Shown here piece after piece: positions 1-8,668 of a DNA stretch of 64,000 nt. The notes under the pieces were generated by a model that saw only the letters and a program-made list of their open reading frames with translations, had not been told where the DNA came from and made no database searches. Made by a program: the position numbers and the translations under genes. Each line of letters opens with the position of its first letter. Positions within the stretch are counted from its first letter, which is position 1. The DNA comes from Oligoflexia bacterium (GTDB lineage Bacteria > Bdellovibrionota > UBA1018). The DNA lies in NCBI GenBank assembly GCA_031292385.1, contig JARLHE010000014.1, forward strand, positions 34,205 through 98,204. Reading direction: 5' to 3'.

Positions 1-127
1 AGGCGAGCTGCGCGTTGATGGGATTCCAAAGCACGGACTCGCAGAGATCGAAAAGCAGGTCTCCGTAATTTTTTACGATATCGTCGACTACGGATTTGGA
101 CGACGATTTGGAAAACAGCCGGACCAC
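1..127 (-). CDS. partial CDS, unknown, downstream of the HNH gene
   Basis: N-terminal 42 codons of a gene that runs off the left edge. It would start at GTG 127-125, sharing one base with the TAG stop of the HNH gene (TAGTG), which suggests translational coupling. The peptide begins MVRLFSKSSSKSVVDDIV and continues with an alternating hydrophobic/charged helical pattern. About 70% of third codon positions are G/C, as in neighbouring genes. The opposite strand is also open, ending in a TAG at 128-130, but has poorer third-position bias. The family is not recognised. Confidence 0.45.
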   Translation of the reverse strand, partial: MVRLFSKSSSKSVVDDIVKNYGDLLFDLCESVLWNPINAQLA

Positions 128-648
128 TAGTTTTCGCCCAGGCGTAAATAGATCCGCCAGCGCTCCGGAGTTTGGGTGAGCCCGAGCTGGAAATTCGCGG
201 TCGGAAGCCAATTCGGCTGTTTCGGCTTGCGATGCAGCTGCATCCCGGCTTGGGCGGGCGTTCTTCCGCCTTTGCGCTGGTTGCAAGGCTTGCAGGCGGT
301 GACGATGTTTTCCCAGCTTTTCTTTCCGCCCTGAACGATCGGAATGACGTGATCGAGAGTCAGGTGGTTTCGGTGAAATTGCTGATTACAGTATTGGCAG
401 ACATGGTTGTCGCGCAGAAAAATATTGGCGCGCGAAAAGCGCACGATATGCCGCTTTTTGGTGAGCGGAACATAGGTGAGGAGACGCAGCACGGCCGGCA
501 CTTTCATCGTCAGGCGTACCGTGCGGATTTCCTTTTCGGATTCCTCGACCACTTCGACTTTTCCCTGGAACAGCAATTGGATGGCGCGTTGCCAGGTTAC
601 AACGTGAAGGGGTTCGAAAGAGGCGTTGAGCACCAAAGCATGGCTCAT
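127..648 (-). CDS. HNH endonuclease family protein
   Basis: A 173-residue HNH nuclease-fold protein. The core is CQYC, then LTLDHVIPIVQGG, then NIVTACKPCNQRKGGRTP, i.e. two CxxC zinc pairs flanking the HNH Asp-His and Asn residues. The N-terminal ALVLNASFEPL stretch is typical of a widespread solitary chromosomal HNH subfamily whose substrate is unknown to me. A longer reading frame starts at TTG 684, but that codon lies in the -35 box of a good promoter, so ATG 648 is chosen. The start sits 6 nt after a perfect TATAAT, predicting a leaderless mRNA. The gene overlaps the downstream partial gene by one base. Confidence 0.85.
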   Translation of the reverse strand: MSHALVLNASFEPLHVVTWQRAIQLLFQGKVEVVEESEKEIRTVRLTMKVPAVLRLLTYVPLTKKRHIVRFSRANIFLRDNHVCQYCNQQFHRNHLTLDHVIPIVQGGKKSWENIVTACKPCNQRKGGRTPAQAGMQLHRKPKQPNWLPTANFQLGLTQTPERWRIYLRLGEN

Positions 649-654
649 ACCTAT

Positions 655-684
655 ATTATACCGGGGAGTTGCAAACAGATGCAA
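655..684 (-). promoter_or_regulatory. sigma-70-type promoter of the HNH gene (leaderless layout)
   Basis: The -35 TTGCAT (684-679), an 18-bp spacer and a perfect -10 TATAAT (660-655) are followed by 6 nt and then ATG 648. With a usual -10 to start-site distance, transcription would begin at or next to the A of the ATG. Confidence 0.7.
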
Positions 685-685
685 C
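668..685. repeat. inverted repeat GTTGCA-N6-TGCAAC between divergent genes
   Basis: Perfect 6-bp arms (668-673 and 680-685). The right arm overlaps the -35 box of the HNH promoter. The left arm contains a TTGCAA that could be the -35 of the divergent thioredoxin gene (GTACAG lies 17 bp further). It is placed like an operator shared by the divergent genes; the binding factor is unknown. Confidence 0.4.
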
Positions 686-704
686 TAGTTGGTACAGCTG
701 AGGA

Positions 705-1271
705 ATGGCGCGTGGCAAGATCATGGCAATTACGGCGGGGGCTGTTTTAGCGCTAGCTGGCCTCTCTTATAGCGTTTATTGGTTTTCGGGCGGGATTCGG
801 GGCGGTCAAAGCGGGACAGGCACCGGGATGGCGGCGGATCGAATCGCTCCGCAATTTAAGCTGAAAGATGCCTTAAATCAGGAGGTTTCGCTCTCGCAGT
901 TTCGAGGGCAGTTGACCTTGGTTCATTTCTGGGCGAGCTGGTGCCCGCCTTGCCTGGCGGAGCTGCCGAAGGTTTTGGAGCTTGCGCGTCAGTTTCAAGG
1001 CCGACCGTTTAAAATCGTTTTGATTAGCCTGGATGAGAACTGGAAGGATGCCGCGAAAGCATTGCCGGCGGGCCCGCTTCCTTCCAATATCGTTTCGTTG
1101 ATCGACCCGACCTCGAAGGTTGCCGAAGAATACGGCTCCTACCAGTTTCCTGAAAGCTATCTGCTCGATCCCAGTCAAAAGATTGTCACCAAGTGGGTAG
1201 GCGGCCAGGCTTGGGATAGCGAGCCGATCCATAAGCTTCTGGAACGCCTGATGGGCGCCGTGTCCGGTTAG
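705..1271 (+). CDS. TlpA/ResA-like membrane-anchored thioredoxin
   Basis: A 188-residue protein with an N-terminal hydrophobic anchor (about residues 7-27) followed by a periplasmic thioredoxin fold. The redox motif WASWCPPC is at residues 76-83 (Cys80/Cys83), and a cis-proline region follows near FPESYLLD. The family (TlpA, ResA, CcmG) reduces disulfides in periplasmic apocytochromes or apo-oxidase subunits, or handles periplasmic oxidative stress. No cytochrome maturation genes adjoin it, so the client is unknown. ATG 705 directly abuts AGGA; Met7 (723) is an alternative start. Divergent from the HNH gene. Confidence 0.8.
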   Translation: MARGKIMAITAGAVLALAGLSYSVYWFSGGIRGGQSGTGTGMAADRIAPQFKLKDALNQEVSLSQFRGQLTLVHFWASWCPPCLAELPKVLELARQFQGRPFKIVLISLDENWKDAAKALPAGPLPSNIVSLIDPTSKVAEEYGSYQFPESYLLDPSQKIVTKWVGGQAWDSEPIHKLLERLMGAVSG

Positions 1272-1377
1272 ACACTCCTAAGTGACTAAAAACTAGCGCT
1301 TTTCGTTCAAGTTTTAGGCAGCTCTGTCCGAAGAGTCTACATCACAGACGCAACGAACTGAGAAAGGCGCCCGCTTT

Positions 1378-2964
1378 ATGATCAATTGGGAAGAGCTAAA
1401 ACATATTCACGTGATCAGAAAACTCGAGGAGATTCTCGGTCAATGGTTTAGCACGGACATTCTCTTTGTCGACGAGCGCGGACAGATTCGCAATCACGAT
1501 GCGCTGGAGCGCAAACATGAATACCGCAATCCGCTTTCGACGATGTTCTTTTCGCGCGAGCACGGACGCCAGCTCATGGCGCGCGCCGTGACCGAGGCGA
1601 ACGAAAAACTTTATCATACGAAGGAGCCTCACGTCGTGGTGACGGGGCCCGCCGGCGTCGAAAGCGTCGTTGTTTCGAGGATTCAGGTGGAAAACGAGTT
1701 TTTGGGTACCGTTTTCGCCTACTGCTACGCGGACACCCCGGTGACCGAGGAAAAGCTGCGCGCCGGCCGCCAGGCGATGGAAGCGCTCGGCTTTGACGGC
1801 GCGGTATTCGAGAAGGCCGCGAAGGATCTTCGCGCGCTCAACGAGGGCGAGAAGAAATACTACTACGAGCTGATCGATCTCGTGGCGCAAGAGATCGTCG
1901 CGTTCCATACCGAGATCACCAAGCGCGAAGAGCGCATCAGCGCGCTCAATAACCAGCTGGGCACGCGCTACAGCTACGATCAGATGATCGGCAAATCGAA
2001 GCCGATGCAAGAGCTGTATGCGATGCTCGACAAGATCAAAAACTCGGAATCGACCGTTTTGATCCAAGGCGAGAACGGTACCGGTAAGGAACTGATCGCC
2101 CGGGCGATTCACTTTAATTCGCCGCGCAAAGACGCGCAGTTCGTGACGGTGAACTGCTCGGCTTTCAACGAGAACTTGCTCGATAGCGAGCTCTTCGGTC
2201 ACGTGAAGGGATCGTTCACCGGCGCCGTGAAAGACAAAAAAGGCCTCTTTGAATCGGCCGACAAGGGAACGCTTTTCCTCGACGAAATCGGCGATATGTC
2301 GCCCACCATGCAGGTCAAGCTTTTGCGCGTGATCCAGCAGGGCGAGCTGACCCCGGTCGGCGGGACGGAAGTTCGCAAGGTCGACGTGCGGGTCGTGGCC
2401 GCCACGAACAAAGACCTGAAGGACATGATCGAGCAAGGCACGTTCCGCGAAGATCTTTACTATCGCATCAACGTGATCAATTTGGTTGTCCCGCCCCTGC
2501 GCGATCGCAAGGAAGACATCCCGGTGCTGGTCGAGCATTTCATGAACCGCGGCTGCAAGGAAAAGGGCGTCCCGATGAAGATGCTCGCCAAGCGCGCGAT
2601 GGAGAAAATCTTCGATTATCCGTGGCCAGGCAATATCCGCGAGCTCGAAAACGAGATGGAACGCCTCATCGTCCTGTCGGGCGACGAAGTGCGCGTGGCC
2701 GCCGACCTGCTTTCGCAGCGAATCCGTGATTTCGGCGAAGGCGGTAAGGTCCAGGGCGTCCGCGTAGCGGGCAAGCTGAAAGACGCGCTCGAAGAGCTTG
2801 AGAAGACCATGATTCGCGAAGGCTTGCGCCGCACGAATTGGAACAAAAGCCGGCTTGCCAAAGAGCTCGGTATTTCACGCGCCGGCCTGATCATGAAGGT
2901 CGAGAAATACGGTCTCGACAAGCGCCGTCTGCCTCGTCAGCCGGGAACGGGCGAGGCGGCTTAA
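1378..2964 (+). CDS. sigma-54-dependent transcriptional regulator (enhancer-binding protein)
   Basis: A 528-residue activator of RNA polymerase-sigma54. The N-terminal ~170 residues resemble a PocR/GAF-like sensory domain, not a phosphoreceiver. A short coiled coil leads to the AAA+ domain: Walker A GENGTGKE at 231-238, the sigma54-contact loop as GSFTGA at 278-283 (GAFTGA with Ala to Ser), Walker B around LDE (Asp302) and arginine fingers near REDLYYR. A Fis-type helix-turn-helix (SRLAKELGISRAGLIMKVEKYG) closes the protein. The ligand is unknown. It could drive some of the sigma-54 sites found later in the window, but nothing in the sequence proves that. GAGAAAGG precedes the start. Confidence 0.9.
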   Translation: MINWEELKHIHVIRKLEEILGQWFSTDILFVDERGQIRNHDALERKHEYRNPLSTMFFSREHGRQLMARAVTEANEKLYHTKEPHVVVTGPAGVESVVVSRIQVENEFLGTVFAYCYADTPVTEEKLRAGRQAMEALGFDGAVFEKAAKDLRALNEGEKKYYYELIDLVAQEIVAFHTEITKREERISALNNQLGTRYSYDQMIGKSKPMQELYAMLDKIKNSESTVLIQGENGTGKELIARAIHFNSPRKDAQFVTVNCSAFNENLLDSELFGHVKGSFTGAVKDKKGLFESADKGTLFLDEIGDMSPTMQVKLLRVIQQGELTPVGGTEVRKVDVRVVAATNKDLKDMIEQGTFREDLYYRINVINLVVPPLRDRKEDIPVLVEHFMNRGCKEKGVPMKMLAKRAMEKIFDYPWPGNIRELENEMERLIVLSGDEVRVAADLLSQRIRDFGEGGKVQGVRVAGKLKDALEELEKTMIREGLRRTNWNKSRLAKELGISRAGLIMKVEKYGLDKRRLPRQPGTGEAA

Positions 2965-2973
2965 AGTACCGCT

Positions 2974-3894
2974 TTATTCGAAGTCCTTGAGGGCCTTCTT
3001 CAGCTTTTTGATCAGGCGCTTATTGAACTTCTTCAGCCAGTTTCCGCGTCGAACGGGGAGCTCCGATTCCTTCGCCTGCTTGAGCATGTCTTCGGCCGAG
3101 ACCCGGTAGAGAGTCGATAGGATTTTCCCATAGTACGGCTTGTTTTCAGGCTTCGAAAGGTACTGATTCCAGATAAAGCTCCGCACCGGATTGAGCGTGT
3201 GGTGGGGGTCGGTCTTTTCCGGGGTGGAGAGAAGCTCCGTCGCGGTGGAGGCGCGTCTTTTCGCGAATTCCTTCACCGAAAGATTCACCGTGAAGTCGCG
3301 CCCGAAATTGCCTTCCATCGGCTTCAGCGCTTTTGCCATGGCCTTCGGGTCGTCCGCTTCGATGACGGCCAGCGTGTCCGCTAGGAGCTCTTCATAGTCC
3401 GTGGAACGGTAGAGCCCCGGAGGCGCCGCTGGCCGGGGGCCGGTCATTCGTTCTTTCTCGGTCAGAGCGTTCCACTGTTTCCATGCGGGCGCATAGCGCT
3501 CCATGTTTCGCTTGAAGAGGGCATGGCCATACTCGTGCGAGAGAGTGGCTTCCAAATCCTGTTCGTCTTTCGGAGGCCACGCCAAAAAGATTTGAAACGA
3601 GCTGATTGAATCCGCGCGCGCGTCATGTGGCCTGACCAACGTGATCTTGATTTGCCGGGCCGGCTCCAGGTCTCCGATGAGCGTGCGGTTGATTCGATCG
3701 ATGATTTCTTTCATCCGCTCGGCGGACGCGCCTTTGGCCCACCCGGGAAAGGGGTCGATGACGACGCGGGTGGCGCCGGAGAGATCGCCAAGCTCGGAGA
3801 GAACACAGCTTGTCTCCACGGCGTAGGCACCCGGGGCTGCCGCGAGCAGGAGGGCGATCAAAGCGCTCGTGCCGAGAAATCGCCCGGAGTTCAT
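2974..3894 (-). CDS. secreted zinc metallopeptidase-like protein
   Basis: A 306-residue protein with a clear signal peptide (MNSGRFLGTSALIALLLAAAPGAYA). It has an HExxH zinc motif in ATLSHEYGHALFKR (about residue 140) and a downstream acidic helix, DYEELLADTLAV, that could supply the third ligand in gluzincin style. The C-terminus is very basic (KKFNKRLIKKLKKALKDFE), perhaps for envelope or nucleic-acid association. No specific peptidase family is recognised. It lies 3 bp downstream of a surface-protein gene in the same direction and converges with the sigma-54 regulator, with 9 bp between stops. Confidence 0.7.
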   Translation of the reverse strand: MNSGRFLGTSALIALLLAAAPGAYAVETSCVLSELGDLSGATRVVIDPFPGWAKGASAERMKEIIDRINRTLIGDLEPARQIKITLVRPHDARADSISSFQIFLAWPPKDEQDLEATLSHEYGHALFKRNMERYAPAWKQWNALTEKERMTGPRPAAPPGLYRSTDYEELLADTLAVIEADDPKAMAKALKPMEGNFGRDFTVNLSVKEFAKRRASTATELLSTPEKTDPHHTLNPVRSFIWNQYLSKPENKPYYGKILSTLYRVSAEDMLKQAKESELPVRRGNWLKKFNKRLIKKLKKALKDFE

Positions 3895-3897
3895 GAA

Positions 3898-4575
3898 TCA
3901 GTTTCTCATGAAGCCGAACGGATAACGGAAGCCGTCATACTCGTTGGACTTGTGGCCGCCGCCTGAATTATCGCCGTAATAGCCGAAGTGAAAGCGCATG
4001 AGCACGCCTGCCGACATGGCGGGTGAGGGGCCGTTGCCGTCCGGGTTTTTTACGAACTGGGCGTTGCCGAAGGCACCCAGCGAGAATTCCGGGGTGATGG
4101 GCCAGAGGAGTCCCGCTTCCGCCAGCACGCTGCTGGATCCGACCGCTCGGGCCGCGCTCGCGGAAGTGCCGGATCCCTGGCTTTGCCAGACCCACGGAGT
4201 ATAACCGCCCGTGAAGTACAGGCGGGTGATTTGAAGTCTCAATGCGGGGTAGACAGTGAGCAGGCTCAGGGAATTGCCCGTCGTGCTGCCGTTCGCGGAC
4301 GCGTAATCCTGGACTAAACCCAGCTGCAGCTCGATGGGGCCGCCGCTCGAAAAATTGACGAAAAGCGATGAGTTGAGGTTGTAGCCCATCGACGTCGAGG
4401 AATCGCCCGGGCCGAAAGCGTCGAGGCTCTGCATTTTCGCGACGCCGCCGCCTGCGTCGACATAAAACGAGCCCGCGTGAGCAAGCTTCATACTTGCTCC
4501 CAAACTTGCTAAAGAACTTGCGACCGTCGCCGCCGCGTAAAAAATGATTCTTAACTCACCGAGCCGGATACGCAC
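3898..4575 (-). CDS. predicted exported outer-membrane or surface protein, unknown
   Basis: About 225 residues from GTG 4575. A signal peptide is seen (IIFYAAATVASSLASLGAS, cleavage after LAHA). The mature part is rich in Gly/Ser/Asn with alternating aromatic/hydrophobic strands (GSFYVDAGGGVAKMQ, LRLQITRLYFTGGYTP, AGVLMRFHFGYYG), as expected for a small outer-membrane beta barrel. The longer frame from 4653 adds a non-signal N-terminus and overlaps the divergent gene. GTG 4575 lies exactly 6 nt after a plausible -10 box. First gene of a two-gene unit with the metallopeptidase. Confidence 0.6.
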   Translation of the reverse strand: MRIRLGELRIIFYAAATVASSLASLGASMKLAHAGSFYVDAGGGVAKMQSLDAFGPGDSSTSMGYNLNSSLFVNFSSGGPIELQLGLVQDYASANGSTTGNSLSLLTVYPALRLQITRLYFTGGYTPWVWQSQGSGTSASAARAVGSSSVLAEAGLLWPITPEFSLGAFGNAQFVKNPDGNGPSPAMSAGVLMRFHFGYYGDNSGGGHKSNEYDGFRYPFGFMRN

Positions 4576-4581
4576 TTCTTT

Positions 4582-4610
4582 AGAGTATCGCTTTGGATGC
4601 AGGGGCGCAA
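4582..4610 (-). promoter_or_regulatory. sigma-70-type promoter, leaderless layout
   Basis: The -35 TTGCGC (4610-4605), a 17-bp spacer and -10 TACTCT (4587-4582) are followed by 6 nt and GTG 4575. Same geometry as the HNH, papain-like protease, ArsR and 53724 genes in this window. Confidence 0.5.
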
Positions 4611-4639
4611 ATTCACGCGCCACCGCTCTTTTTTGCGCG

Positions 4640-6412
4640 ATGGCTCCTGCCATTTCATTGACGACTGTTATGGCGGGCTTGTTTTATTGCGCGTTCGCGG
4701 TCGCTCGTGAAAGTGAGCCGCCGCGCACGGTGCTTTGCCCTGGGCTGATCGTCGTGGGGGCCGTCGATCCAGGCATGAGCGATGTGGAAAAACGCTTGGT
4801 ATGCGGAGATTCGAAAAGCAATTCCTGGCGTGAGATCCCGAAAAACCAGGCGCGATTCAATCTTTCCGCGTTTTTACAGGATCGCGCCCTCTATCATGTT
4901 CGCTTTCGGACGCAAAAAGAGCGATTGATCGTTGAAGCGGGTGACCCGACTTACGTCACTTCACTCACTTCCGAAGGCGCGCCGCCCGAGCTCGAGCTTT
5001 ATCGGCAGCGGAAGGTGGTGGGGCAGAAGCTGACGCCGGCGCTGCTCGACACGGTCGAGCAGTGGACGAAAAAGCGGCTGGGTACCTTGGGCTATGCGTG
5101 TCCTCGCGTGAAGAGCCGCGCCGATCCCGATACGGGCGAGATTCATCTCGTGATCGAATCGGGACCGCAGCAGATCCTGATGGAAATCTTCGCGGACGAG
5201 ACTCCCGGAATCAATCCCGGCGTGCTTCGCCGTTACGATGCGTTTCGCTTGGGTCGGCTTTACAACGGCGACAACCTGGTCACGACTTCGAACCGCGTAG
5301 TCAGCCAGGGGCTCTTTGACAGCTCGTTTTTCCTGCCCAGTTGCCGGGGGAATTCCGTGAGCGCCAGCCAGCAGATCGTGGCATCGCCTCCGAGATTGCT
5401 TTCTCTCGGAGCGGGCTTGAACACCGAAGAACTCCTGGTGGGTCGGGCGCGCTGGACGGAATCGCGAATCGGCCAGAATGCCTCCGATCTGAGCGTGCAG
5501 CTTTACGGAAGCTTCCGCTCACAACAGATCTCAAGCTACCTCGATGCGTATGTGTTCGCTCCCGGCTCCCGGCAAGCGCTCCGCCCTTACGTCTCGATCG
5601 ATCATGAAAACTGGGATGCGTACGAAACCGGAACTTTCTCGACGCAGCTCGGGCATGAAACGTCCTGGGATAACGAGGATCTCGGTTTCAAGGTCATTAC
5701 CGGTCCCCAGCTCGATGTGATCCGGACCTATCGCGGCGTCGGGCCCGTGTCCTCGCATTTCCTGTCGATGCTTTCGAGTTGGACGATCATGAGCCACGGT
5801 TTCGAGTTTTACGGCGATAGGGGCGCACCGCGGACGGGATATTCGGCGACGGCGAAGATCGCGCTGGCGAACCGCAGCGCTTACTCGAGCGTTTCGGTGC
5901 AAAGACTCTCGCTGCGTTGGGAGAATCTTTTGAATTACCGGAATTATGACCCGCCGCTTTTGGTTTTCGGCCTCCGCGCCGGGTATGACACGACGATCAC
6001 CGGCGAACGTCCTAATTTCTCGAATATCTACGGCGTCCAGTTGCCGCCGACCTATTTGCATTTTCTTGGCGGGTCGCAGGATCTGCGCGGTTTCGGTGTT
6101 CAGGAACTCCCGATCCAGCCGCCTGGCACGACGGCTCAAAATCAGATTGGCAGCTTGTCCGACGCGTTCGTGAGCATGGAGGCGCGGCTTGTCGAGGTTC
6201 TGCCGCTCGGCCTGGAGCCTTTTTTGCTCGCGGATGTTGGGGTACTAGGGAGTTCGCCATGGAACGTCGCCGCTCCCGTTTATTGGGATCCCGGCTTCGG
6301 CTTGAGGCTCCAGAGCCCGATCGGGGTTTTCCGGACGACGCTTGCGCACGGCTTTATCGGGGCGACTCCCGATCACTTGCAGTTTTTCTTCAGTTTCGGC
6401 CAGGAATTTTAA
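4640..6412 (+). CDS. tamA: Omp85-family outer-membrane protein, TamA-like
   Basis: A 590-residue outer-membrane protein. From ATG 4640 a signal peptide is seen (MAPAISLTTVMAGLFYCAFA). POTRA-like segments follow, for example LTPALLDTVEQWTKKRLGTLGY and HLVIESGPQQILMEIF. The C-terminal half is a beta barrel with the Omp85 hallmark LRGFG in the GGSQDLRGFGVQELP segment and a terminal strand ending FFFSFGQEF (C-terminal Phe). The next gene encodes a TamB-like protein 21 bp downstream, so this is best read as the outer-membrane half of a TAM-type module that moves phospholipid or assembles outer-membrane proteins. The longer frame from 4544 would overlap the divergent gene's start. Confidence 0.75.
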   Translation: MAPAISLTTVMAGLFYCAFAVARESEPPRTVLCPGLIVVGAVDPGMSDVEKRLVCGDSKSNSWREIPKNQARFNLSAFLQDRALYHVRFRTQKERLIVEAGDPTYVTSLTSEGAPPELELYRQRKVVGQKLTPALLDTVEQWTKKRLGTLGYACPRVKSRADPDTGEIHLVIESGPQQILMEIFADETPGINPGVLRRYDAFRLGRLYNGDNLVTTSNRVVSQGLFDSSFFLPSCRGNSVSASQQIVASPPRLLSLGAGLNTEELLVGRARWTESRIGQNASDLSVQLYGSFRSQQISSYLDAYVFAPGSRQALRPYVSIDHENWDAYETGTFSTQLGHETSWDNEDLGFKVITGPQLDVIRTYRGVGPVSSHFLSMLSSWTIMSHGFEFYGDRGAPRTGYSATAKIALANRSAYSSVSVQRLSLRWENLLNYRNYDPPLLVFGLRAGYDTTITGERPNFSNIYGVQLPPTYLHFLGGSQDLRGFGVQELPIQPPGTTAQNQIGSLSDAFVSMEARLVEVLPLGLEPFLLADVGVLGSSPWNVAAPVYWDPGFGLRLQSPIGVFRTTLAHGFIGATPDHLQFFFSFGQEF

Positions 6413-6433
6413 GAAGCTCGATAGGGGGCCTTG

Positions 6434-8650
6434 GTGAAGCTCTTTTTCAAATGTTTGGGCTGGGTCGGGGTTTCGTCGGTCGGGCTTGCGGTCGGCGGAG
6501 CGCTGCTGGTCCTCCAGTTTCCCCAATTGCTGGTGAATGATCGGAGTTTTTCGTTAGCGATCAAAAAATTCGTGCCCTCCTCTTATCCGATCACCTGGTC
6601 GCGCGAGCGGATCGACGTGCGCTCGATGAGTTTCCTGAAAAAGGAATTTTCCTTCCGCTTCGACCGGTTCTGCGTCCTTGATCAGGCCGACCAGGCGTTC
6701 AGCGCGTGCTTTGATCGCGTGAGCCTGCGCTTCGTTGTCGATTTTTCGCGTTTGATCCCGCGCCTCAGCGTGATCGGTCCGATCGAAATCACGGGCGGGG
6801 ACATTGCACTCAATCTGGATCGATTGCCTTCCCGGCCTTCCGCCGGTCCTGGGAAGGCTTTCGAGATGCCACGCCTCGCGAAAACGGTTTTGGCGGGCGC
6901 GCGCATTGAGGAGATTCTTTTGGATCTTCCAAGATTGCGGGTTCAGGCCGGCGGAAAAACCGCGGAGGGCGGGTTGCGCATTGAAAAGCAGCCGCTCAAG
7001 CCATGGGGGCTCGACGGGTCCGCATCCGCTCAGTTCGAGGAGGGCGCCAGGGCGGATCTCACGGCGCACTTCATCCAAGAGGGCTCGCGAGCGAGTTTTC
7101 AGCTCGATGCGAATTATCGGCAGGGTGCTAAGAAAATCGCGGCTCATGCAAACGGCTCGGTCGGCCGCGCCGGCTTGCAGGCGCGATTTTCGGGCTGGGC
7201 GAGCAAGCTGGATCCACAGCTGACTCGGGTCGATGTGAACGATTGTGCTTTGAGCGTAAAGCCAGTCGAAAACGGCGCGGACTACCGGCTACACTGCCCG
7301 ATGCGCGCGTCGCTCCCGCTTCCGCCTCCGAGCCTCAAGGTTTTCGGGATTCCGAGGCAGCTGGGGCTAGTCGTCAGCGGTGAAATTCATTCGCCGAGTT
7401 TGCTTCCTTCCATGGATCGACCTTTGGACGGGAATCTGCTCGTTTCGATCGATCCGATCATCTCCTCGTTATTTACCGGCGGGGGACATCTCGGTTTGCG
7501 GCTGAACGGGAAGCCGGCCGAATTTTCAAAAGGCAAAGGGGCGGAGGCCGAAACCGATCTGTTCCTTAAAATTCCGCGATTCGAGAGAATCGTCACCCGT
7601 CTTCGTGGCACTTCTTGGGATATTCCGGCTCCGCTGCGCGTATTGAAGGGCTCGTTCGAAGTTCAAGCCAAAGGCAAGACCGATCTCCGGCAGGGCGTTT
7701 TTCCTGCCCGGCTCGATACGAAGCTTTCTTCCCGGAGCCAGGCGCTCAAGATCGATGCCTCGAGCGTTTTCGAGTTTCATCGGGCGGGGGGATTTAATTC
7801 GGGCTTGGATGCGGAAATCACGCTTTCCGATGTCCAAGTGGAGCTTCCGCGATTGGATCTGGCCGTGCCGCCGCGCTTGATGCCCGATGAGCGCATTCAG
7901 GCGCATCATCCGGTTGAAGCCAAAAAGGCCGAGCCCTCCTCGTTTGTTTATCAAGTCAAAATCAAAACGCAGGAGGGGCATCCTTTGCGCGTGGTTTCGA
8001 ATCTCGCGAAAGCTCCGGTTCCCATTGATCTCGATTTAACTCTCGACCGAACGGGAAATCTTTCGGGCCCGATTCGAATCGAACGGTTTCCCGTCGTGCT
8101 CTTCCGGCAAAAGGCGACGATCGACCATTTCGTGCTGACGCTAAAGGAACCGCGCGATGCGAGCGACGTCGACGGTCTGATCAAAATTCCTCATGGCGAT
8201 TATACGATCCTCATCGACGTGGTCGGCACGATTTCGGAGCCGCGCGTCCGCGTCGAGAGCGAGCCGCCGGTGCCGACCAACCAGCTGGTTTCGGTACTGC
8301 TGTACGGAGACCAGCAAGAGAATCTGGATTCGAACCAGAGAGCTTCGGTCGGCAATACGGAAGCGGCCTTTTCTCAGGGGGCCATGGGGCTTGCGTCACT
8401 CTATCTTTTTGCGTCGACCCCGGTTCAGAGTTTGCTCTACGATCCGACGACCAGGAGCGTCACGGCTAGAATCAGCCTAGGGGGTGGAACGACCCTGAAT
8501 TTGAGCGGAAACGGCAGCCAATTTCAGAGCGTTGGCCTGCGAAAGCGACTTGGTCCCTCCTGGGCGGTCACGACATCCGTCGATCAAAGCAAAGAGAACC
8601 CGGGAGCCCAGATTGTTACCGCCTTTTTGGAGTGGATTCACCGGTATTGA
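6434..8650 (+). CDS. tamB: TamB-like translocation/assembly module protein
   Basis: A 738-residue protein with one N-terminal membrane helix (about residues 8-30) followed by long beta-strand repeats typical of the AsmA/TamB (repeating beta-groove) proteins. The C-terminal ~150 residues fit the TamB C-terminal (DUF490) domain: LPTNQLVSVLLYG-like text, the Gly-rich ISLGGGTTLNLSG and a final amphipathic strand. It is short compared with enterobacterial TamB (about 1260 residues), as is common outside Gammaproteobacteria. GTG 6434 is preferred over TTG 6431 because AGGGGG lies at good spacing. It pairs with the TamA-like gene upstream. Confidence 0.75.
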   Translation: MKLFFKCLGWVGVSSVGLAVGGALLVLQFPQLLVNDRSFSLAIKKFVPSSYPITWSRERIDVRSMSFLKKEFSFRFDRFCVLDQADQAFSACFDRVSLRFVVDFSRLIPRLSVIGPIEITGGDIALNLDRLPSRPSAGPGKAFEMPRLAKTVLAGARIEEILLDLPRLRVQAGGKTAEGGLRIEKQPLKPWGLDGSASAQFEEGARADLTAHFIQEGSRASFQLDANYRQGAKKIAAHANGSVGRAGLQARFSGWASKLDPQLTRVDVNDCALSVKPVENGADYRLHCPMRASLPLPPPSLKVFGIPRQLGLVVSGEIHSPSLLPSMDRPLDGNLLVSIDPIISSLFTGGGHLGLRLNGKPAEFSKGKGAEAETDLFLKIPRFERIVTRLRGTSWDIPAPLRVLKGSFEVQAKGKTDLRQGVFPARLDTKLSSRSQALKIDASSVFEFHRAGGFNSGLDAEITLSDVQVELPRLDLAVPPRLMPDERIQAHHPVEAKKAEPSSFVYQVKIKTQEGHPLRVVSNLAKAPVPIDLDLTLDRTGNLSGPIRIERFPVVLFRQKATIDHFVLTLKEPRDASDVDGLIKIPHGDYTILIDVVGTISEPRVRVESEPPVPTNQLVSVLLYGDQQENLDSNQRASVGNTEAAFSQGAMGLASLYLFASTPVQSLLYDPTTRSVTARISLGGGTTLNLSGNGSQFQSVGLRKRLGPSWAVTTSVDQSKENPGAQIVTAFLEWIHRY

Positions 8651-8668
8651 CCATGTAAACAGGGGATT

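Noticed and set aside
1396..2538. 380-codon minus-strand open frame opposite the sigma-54 regulator
   Set aside because: Fully antisense to a gene with clear AAA+ motifs; His/Arg-rich translation typical of a shadow frame in GC-rich DNA.
4593..4610. GG-N10-GC (TGGATG..GCGCA) upstream of the TamA-like gene as a sigma-54 promoter
   Set aside because: The -12 element lacks TT and it overlaps a better opposite-strand sigma-70 promoter.
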